Shown here in pieces: positions 57,518 through 64,000 of a stretch of 64,000 nt of DNA; positions within the stretch are counted from its first letter, which is position 1, and every line of letters begins with the position of its first letter. Where the stretch lies: positions 64,488 through 128,487 of the forward strand of contig MU277720.1 of NCBI GenBank assembly GCA_022385805.1. The letters run 5' to 3'. The position numbers and the translations under genes were made by a program. This DNA comes from Pilatotrama ljubarskyi (taxonomy: Eukaryota; Basidiomycota; Agaricomycetes; Polyporales; Polyporaceae). The notes under the pieces are model-generated. The model worked only from the letters and a program-made list of their open reading frames with translations. It had not been told where the DNA came from and did not search any database.

Positions 57518-58550
57518 AGGTGAAGTGTGGGCACCGTGAGTTGTGTTTGGCCCTCCTGTTCAGAGCAGCAAATTAGAAACAACTGCGTGATTATACGGAA
57601 GCGCAACACACCAGTGACTATGTAGACTGACCAGCGGCCTGACGATGTGAGTGATGCGGATCAGATGCGCGTAGTGGAACCGAGCTGAAGGCTTTGTAGG
57701 CTGAGAGAGTGTTCTGATAGCTATCTGGGGGAGCAATGAATTCATGGATGAACGTCTGAACGGGCATGGGACCCAGACTAGGAGTACTATATTCCAAGGA
57801 CTCCCGAACGTGCCGAATTGTTTCGAGCTCGAGCTAAAGCAGGCTCGAGTTCAGTGGTATGGGAGAGCTCCACGTCGAGAGACATGGGCACATTGTAAAC
57901 GCAGTGTGTCGGCGGTTGGCCCATGCTGGAGGTCCCGTCGTGTGCTGGCTGTGAAACGGTAAGCTGGCGATCAAGGTATCGATTATGCTGCTTTCAGGAT
58001 AAGGTGCGTTCAAAGACCGAGGCCAGTGGTGCTCGACGTGCAGTACTATGAGCAGAGCGACAAGCGCAGCGCATATAGACGTCTGGACCTACGAGACAGA
58101 CGAGAAAGAGATGTAGGGACGCACTTGTAGACCACGGAGCACAATGCAAGCATCAGACAAGACGGATGGTGAGACACGCTGTATCCTTGTTGCCACACGG
58201 TCCGTGCCAGACTGGCTTTGGTAGGGGTATATTTTTTGTGGACGCCACAATGGTGCAGCACCGATAGGGGCTGTCTCCGAGCGGTACTCACGCAGGCTGA
58301 CTCTGAGGCTGTACAACGACGACTGTCAGCTTCAAGCTCATGCTCGTGACACATGGGTGTGCACTGGATGGTCTGGGACACTTCTGTCAGTGTAACATCG
58401 CGCGCGCGGTGTCCCTCTTCCAAGATCACCTCGGTGAACGGTGCAGCACTTCACTACATATGTCGGACCTTGCCTGAGCAGACATGATGCCGACGCAGAC
58501 CGGACGAGCTCCGGGCAAGTAGCGACAAGCAGGGAAGATGTGTATTGACT
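57518..58550. other. Intergenic, about 1 kb
   Basis: Lies between the FunK1 remnant and NDUFS4. Small open frames on both strands have no recognisable domain. The upstream (N-terminal) part of the FunK1 pseudogene should map to the left end but I could not detect it. Confidence 0.4.
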
Positions 58551-59285
58551 CTACTTCGTGCGGACAATACGAAGCTTGCTTGGCTTGTAGAGGAAGTTCT
58601 CCGCATAGTTCTTGGGTGGGATACGGTTGATCTCCGGCGCAGCGCTGTGAAGACCCGTCAGTCGTGATGGAGCTTGCAGCTGTAAGGTCTCGTACACGTA
58701 GTAGTCCCAGCCTGCAGCGGAAGAGTCAGTGTCTGCTTAAGAACTACAGTATATGGCGCATACCCTGCTTCTCGGCGAAGTGGATGGCATCCTCCTTGGT
58801 GCGGAAGGACAGGCGGGTGCCCTGCATATAGTCCGCACTACGCAAGCATTCAGTCAGCATGTAGATGGTGACTCAAATGGCACGCACGAGCTAGCCCAGC
58901 CCATCAGAGGATTCTCCCAACGACCAGCACCGGGGAGGATATCCCAATCTATCCGCCAGCGGTTCGACTTGCCAGGTCCACTCTGGGTTGTGCTCCGAGT
59001 AGGCTGGAAGATCCTCACAGCGCGGTGACGAAGCTCCTCTGACGATGTGTAGGTTTGATTGTCCATTGCATACAATACTGGGGAGTCGAACGTACTGGGT
59101 GCACCGCTGACTATGTCCGCGGTGACAACATCTCGCGGGGGGACCTGAGCGACCTCGGTGTCCTGCTTGAGCTCTGTGCTCTGGGGGACGTTGGAGTCGG
59201 TAGCGTACGAACGGGCAGCAACGACTGCTGCCCTCGAGAGTGCTGGCCGCTGGATGGCCTGCTGACAGGATCGGAGGAGAGACAT
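58551..59285 (-). CDS. NDUFS4: NADH:ubiquinone oxidoreductase 18-kDa/NDUFS4 subunit (complex I)
   Basis: An accessory subunit that stabilises the N-module of respiratory complex I on the matrix side. Exon 1 is 59285-58888. It opens with a mitochondrial presequence (MSLLRSCQQAIQRPALSRAA, then VVAARSYATD). The conserved domain includes RHRAVRIFQPTRSTTQSGPG, NRWRIDWDILPGAGRWENPL and MGWASSADYMQGTRLSFRTK (spanning the first intron), then EDAIHFAEKQGWDYYV across a short exon. The end is NYAENFLYKPSKLRIVRTK with TAG at 58553-58551. Length (about 180-190 residues) suits the family. The upstream frame is open to 59426, but the presequence and position favour the ATG at 59285. It is divergent from the CSC1-like gene. 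Confidence 0.93.
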
Positions 59286-59587
59286 GGTGAGCGTTGCGGA
59301 GTGCGAGGACGGCGTCGGCGCACTCGGCGCTGGGCGGGTCGCCGGCGCTTGTTCTCGGGAGCCGAGCCGGTTCAGCTGCTGTGTGGAGCCGAACGGGATC
59401 AAGTGTTGGTATCCACGGTCAGCCACGTGGGAGCACTGAACAGAAAGTGGGAGTCGAATTATAGCAGTGATGCACGGCAGAAGCGGGGAATGCCTCTTGG
59501 AAGCCTCCCGCTCGCCGACTATCTCCCACCTCGTCGAGCTGGGCCTCGCTGGCGTCGTCTCCGTCGTTCATGTAACACTGCCGGACA
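59286..59587. promoter_or_regulatory. Shared 302-bp promoter region, NDUFS4 and CSC1-like gene
   Basis: Only 302 bp separate the two start codons, so the promoters must be compact and may overlap. No TATA box seen. Confidence 0.5.
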
Positions 59588-62500
59588 ATGGCCACCATAC
59601 AAAACAGGCCCTTCTCAAAAGACTACAGGTCCGTCGCGCTGTCTCGCGTACAATATAGCGCTTAGCCGACCTGACCGCTAACCTAACGGCATCCGCTCCC
59701 GCAGCGGTCTCATCAACCAGTCTGTCGTCGCAGGAGGCATCTTACTCATTACAGTCAGCGCTCATGAATTAATGAAGAGGAAACGTCGCGGGACGCCTCC
59801 CAGCGGCGGGGAGTTGGGCAGCGTAGAGTCCTGGGAGTTTGGATAGTGAGTCCATCCCTACCCAGGATATGATGTCGACGCTGACCGTCCGGCACCGTTC
59901 TCCAGCCTCTATCAAGGCAGGTCATGGGCCAAGTGAGTAACCTGCACTGGCTCGTTGCGGTTATACTCAACTCTTCTAGGCGACCATCGCCACCTCATCC
60001 TCGCGGATGGCCCTTGAGTTGGATCAAGCCTGTCCTCAAGTTCCCCGAGGACCGCATGAACCAGCTCCGCGGCGTGGACGCTACTCTGTACATCCGTTTC
60101 CTCCGCGGATGTTTCTGGTTCGCCCTCTTGCAATCCCTCACGACTCTGCCTATCCTCTTCCCCATTCATGTCACCTTCTCCGACGGTACCGTCTCCCCGA
60201 AGTCCATGACCCGTGCCTCTATCTCTTCTCTGGTCACCACTCAGAAGGGTCTGTCTCTGCTCTGGGTTCACATTATCCTCCTGTTCTGGATCACGTTCAC
60301 TTGGTTTGGGACTCTGTACTGGATCTGTCTTGGCGCCTTTCACTTCCGCGCGCAGAACATCCTTGCCGCCGCGAACCGTGCCGCCTCTGAGTCTAGCGCG
60401 AAAGAGCGCTCACAGTATGACCCTCATCCCCATCCTCAGTACCCTTTCCACTCGTTGCCGCCGCTGGACGAAGACCATACCACCCGAGGTCTGCGATTGC
60501 GGACAGTCATGGTCACCAATGTCCCTCATGGACTTCGGTCCGAGAAAGATCTCAAGGAATACTTCGAGTACTACCTGTCCCGCGCTGTGGCTCGGCCGGC
60601 GATAGGCATCACATCCTCCACGCAGCCGGGCTTCTTCAACAAGATCTTCGTCTTCCTGTTCAACCGCGCTCGTCAAATCCCTTCGCACGTCCTCAGGGCC
60701 CGGAACTCGGTTCAAAGTGGGACGCCCCCAGAGACTGAGCGTTCTGCTTCTCAAGATTCTGGTCCTCAGGTCCGTGACGTCCCCGCTATCGACCGTGTTG
60801 TTGTCGTGCGCAAGATGAACGACCTTGCTTCGCTTCTTGAGCGAAGGGAAGAGATCCTGCGCCTGCTGGAGACCGCTCACATCAAGCTCGCACGCAAAGC
60901 TCTCGCCAGCGTTCAGCTCGCTTTGGAAGAGAAGGAAGAGGCTGGTATGCTCCGCAAGGCCGCCCGGCGCATGTCCGTAGCCGCCATGCGCAAGTCCGTC
61001 GCCGGCGGCCTCGATCCCGACGCGGCCGCCCAGGCTGAGGAGCAGGACGCCGTGGAGGGCGAGAATAGGACGGAGCTACTCATACGCACCCTCAAGCCTT
61101 TCCTTCCCGAGCCTGGCTCTGGCCCAATCTCAGGTGACGATGCCACGAGCGGATGGCGGACCTTCTGGGCGCGCAAGCGCCCGGACTTGGAGAGTGCCCT
61201 CCCGAGCAACCCGGAGAAGTCGAAGTCTACGGATGGGAAAACCGTGTGGGATGCGTTGCTCAGTCTCCCGCGGAGTACATTGGACGCGTACCAGCCCCTC
61301 ATACATCTCTCCTCGATATTCCGCGGGAAGACGGTCCCGGCGATCGACTACTACACGGCGAAGCTGCAGATCGTGACGAACATGATCGTGGAGAAGCGCT
61401 CGATGGCGCTCTCGGACTTTGAGCCTATGCCGACGGCATTCGTGACGTTCGTGGACCCTGCGGACGCACGGAGGGCGTGTAAATACCTGGCGGTGCACCC
61501 GGAAAACCCGTTGCAATGCCTGGTCACGATGGCCCCTTCATATGAGGACCTCGATTGGACGAGGCTCATGAAGCCGACGTTCAGAGCAGAGGTAAGTTCT
61601 TTACCCCCTGGACATCCTCTTCGATAGCTGACGGTCATGCAGTTCGTCAAGGACTGGGTCGTCGAGCTCGGCGTTTGGTATGTGTCATTCATTCTCGCAT
61701 TGAGCGCGGCATTGGCTCATTCTGCTCATAGGACATTCACTCTCCTCTGGGTTTTCCCAGTGTCCATCTTCGTTGGTCTTGTGAACATCCAGAACCTGAG
61801 TACCTTCGTGCCCGGATTGGTACGATTCTGATCCGCTACATCTACGGAATTGAGCTAACGCCACTCTGCTTTGCGCGCATAGTTGCAATACCTGCAGAGA
61901 CACCAGTGGGAAGAAGAGTTGCTGCAATCCTTCCTGCCCACCGTCCTAGTCGCATTGCTTTCGCTGTTGATTCCGTTGCTACTCCGTGAGTGTCCGGTCT
62001 TCCTTTCATGTCTCCTCACGAACGCTCAACGCCGCATTATACGCAGTCCTCATTGCTAAGCGAGCGCACACCATTGCTACTCTCTCCGCATTGCACGACC
62101 GCATCATGACCCGCTACTACAAGTTCCTCGTGGTTAACGTCCTCGTCTTCTTCTGCGTTGGTACCGCTGCGCTGCAGTCCTTCTTGGTGTCCTTCGAGAA
62201 CGCTACAGCGCCGAAGGTGGCAGAAGTCATCTCCCAGAGCTTCCCCGTGGCAGGTCCGTTCTACGTCGGGTGGTGTGAGTATTGCGTGGTAGTCAAAAGA
62301 TTGTACGGTGTCGGTGCTGATGCTTCTTCGTGTAGTCATCTTCACGACCGCTATGCATGGAGGGTTGGAGCTTGCGCTGTGTAAGTGAATGCTCTTCGAT
62401 ACCCACGTACGCGCTGACCATAGTTCTGGCGATCATAGTTGGGGTACGTTGGCCTTGAACGTAGAACATCATGCGTACTGATCTTGGTATAGCTCCCTCT

Positions 62501-64000
62501 CATCATGTACCCGACCACGCGACGTCAAGTCACTCCGCGCAAGCGAGCGATGGGCATCCGCCCGCGCACCTTCAACTACTATTGTGAGCAGCATGTAGGC
62601 GGACAGGAGCTGAGCTCTTAACTGACGAGGACGCAGATTGGTTGCCGAACCATGTTCTCGTCATACACGTTCTGCTCGTCTTCGCTGTCCTCAACCCGCT
62701 TGTCATACCCTTCGCTTTCATATACTTCTCCGTGGAATCTAGTACGTCTGAAGCATGCGCTATTTGAGGATGCGTGCTCACATGTTGCCCGTAGCTGTTG
62801 TGAAGAACCAGGTATGTACTCGCAAGAGGTGTTGCTGAACTGTTGCTGAACTCGAATGGCAGTTGATACATGTCTATGCCAAGAACTACGAAGGCAATGG
62901 GCAAACACTCCTCATCCGTATCGTCAGGTATTCCCTTGACGGTATGTCAATATAAACCCCCGGAGCGTTTATTATGGCTCAAGGTTTCCTTGGGTTAGGC
63001 TTGATGCTGGCGCAGGTCGTCTTCCTCGCATACATGGTCGTGAACAAGAAGACCGTGAACGTGGGTTTGTCCGCCGTGCTCATAATCATGACGGCAGGCT
63101 ACAAGATGTTGTACGTATATCTTGTCTTCGCTGTAGCTGGACGTCACACTGACCCACAGCAGCCTCACTCGCCTGTGTCGAGCGCGGTTTGAACGTGACG
63201 ATATCCTGGAAGCAGAGGTCGTATGCGGAACGGGTAGTGCGACGGAGGATATTATCGACGAGGGACAGCTGTCCAACGCTGAAGGCCTCCGGAGTGATTT
63301 GGAGAAGCTCGAGGACACTCGTGCGGACGTCTGGCCCTGGCGCTTCCCACTGAAGTTCAACTTCCCTTATGCATCGATCGCCAGCCGGCCTCGACGGACT
63401 CCTCGACGTGGAAAGAACCCGTTCGGACCTGCTCAACGAACGGACTCGACTATACCGCTCGACCCGACTTCTCCGTCAACCACATCAACGCCTGACTCTT
63501 CTAACCCTGGACTTCCGTTGCCACCGTGGAGGGAATCCAGCGCGGACTCCGAGGCCCAGTCTGTCGCCCCAGAAATTCAAGCAGGTTCTGGACCAGTCTC
63601 TCGACATCCGCCCCACCCTGCCTGGGAGGACGAGTCGTCGACGAGCCATACTTACGCGAACCCGTACTACACCAGGAACATCGACAATGTGTTGTGGCTG
63701 CCCCGTGATCCTCTTGGCATTCTCAACCTTGATGACACGGTGGATGTCCGCATGTCGCTGACGACGCAACCGGGCGCAGGCCGGCTTGGTGCCTGGAGAG
63801 AAGAGGACTACATCGACGCAGACTTGTCCATTCCCTTCGCAACCAGCTTTGGTAGCGTGGAGGAGGAAGAGACTGAATCTCTCCATTCTAGCTACTATAG
63901 GCGACTGGACGGAACCGAGCAGATCCACCTACCGCCTGCCATCGCCTCGCGCATCGACTCTTCCGACAAAGACGAGATTGAGGCGGCTCCTATCTACAGA
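59588..64000 (+). CDS. CSC1/OSCA/TMEM63-type ion channel, 3' end beyond window
   Basis: These proteins are osmosensitive, calcium-permeable cation channels of the plasma membrane or ER. Exon 1 (59588-59628) gives MATIQNRPFSKDY; an intron to 59704 joins it to SGLINQSVVAGGILLITVSA, transmembrane segment 1. The first long exon has DATLYIRFLRGCFWFALLQS, SLLWVHIILLFWITFTWFGT and the cytosolic RRM-like PHM7_cyt region (RTVMVTNVPHGLRSEKDLKE, EPMPTAFVTFVDPADARRAC). The core channel follows: WVFPVSIFVGLVNIQNLSTF, LIAKRAHTIATLSALHDRIM, RYYKFLVVNVLVFFCVGTAA, PLIMYPTTRRQVTPRKRAMG and NPLVIPFAFIYFSVES. After the last helix near 63110 a long Pro/Ser-rich cytosolic tail runs off the edge. At least 12 introns. 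Intact as far as visible; about 10-11 helices expected. Confidence 0.9.

Noticed and set aside
57518..58550. Possible gene in the 1-kb gap between the FunK1 remnant and NDUFS4
   Set aside because: Only short frames, with no domain, no splice-consistent extension and no family resemblance on either strand.

Overview
This is a 64-kb piece of nuclear DNA from a filamentous basidiomycete, most likely an Agaricomycete such as a polypore. The evidence is the gene structure (many introns of about 50-60 nt with GT/AG ends), moderately GC-rich coding sequence, and lineage-typical families: FunK1 protein kinase-like genes, a Plavaka-type DNA transposase, a trichodiene-synthase-like terpene synthase and long F-box/LRR proteins. 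I see no bacterial operons, CRISPR arrays, rRNA or tRNA genes.

Layout. 0-3 kb: the 5' half of a Plavaka-type transposon on the minus strand, abutting and apparently truncating a secreted-protein gene. 4-9.2 kb: a divergent pair, proteasome ATPase RPT5 (minus) and dipeptidyl-peptidase V (plus). 9.5-15.2 kb: a KOW-like hypothetical protein, a sesquiterpene synthase with a 6-nt microexon, and an F-box protein. 15.3-21.2 kb: meiotic MSH5 and prohibitin-2, both minus. 21.5-25.7 kb: a vacuolar PQ-loop transporter and an F-box/LRR protein. 26-37 kb: a STRIPAK-type SIKE/FGFR1OP2 protein, a G-patch protein, a YPK/SGK kinase, VAP/Scs2, a CE16-like GDSL esterase and a Cu/Zn superoxide dismutase with a membrane anchor. 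37.5-43 kb: an intact FunK1 gene, a FunK1 pseudogene broken into two oppositely oriented halves, and a 962-bp foldback element with about 338-bp inverted arms. 43.3-44.7 kb: an Old Yellow Enzyme with one GC-AG intron. 44.7-50.2 kb: a complete Ty1/copia retrotransposon with identical 259-bp LTRs and a 5-bp target duplication, 16 bp past the OYE stop codon. 50.5-56.1 kb: the TORC2 subunit Rictor. 56.3-57.5 kb: a third, decayed FunK1 copy holding a 373-bp hAT-type MITE. 58.5-64 kb: complex I subunit NDUFS4 (minus), divergent from a CSC1/OSCA channel gene that runs off the right edge.

Most of the window is conserved housekeeping sequence. RPT5 (proteasome), PHB2 and NDUFS4 (mitochondria), MSH5 (meiosis), SIKE (STRIPAK) and Rictor plus YPK (TORC2 and its expected substrate kinase) are single-gene contributions to different complexes. 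They are interrupted by an accessory zone at about 37-50 kb and 56-57.5 kb, where FunK1 copies and mobile elements accumulate. Five divergent gene pairs share short intergenic promoters.

I did not find a convincing new biological system. The strongest unusual signals are the nested or recent mobile elements, the rearranged FunK1 copies, the 6-nt microexon inside a catalytic motif, the membrane-anchored SOD and the 4-nt frame disruption in the copia zinc knuckle. Exon boundaries given to the base were set by hand from splice signals, reading phase and family similarity remembered from general knowledge; no database search was run.
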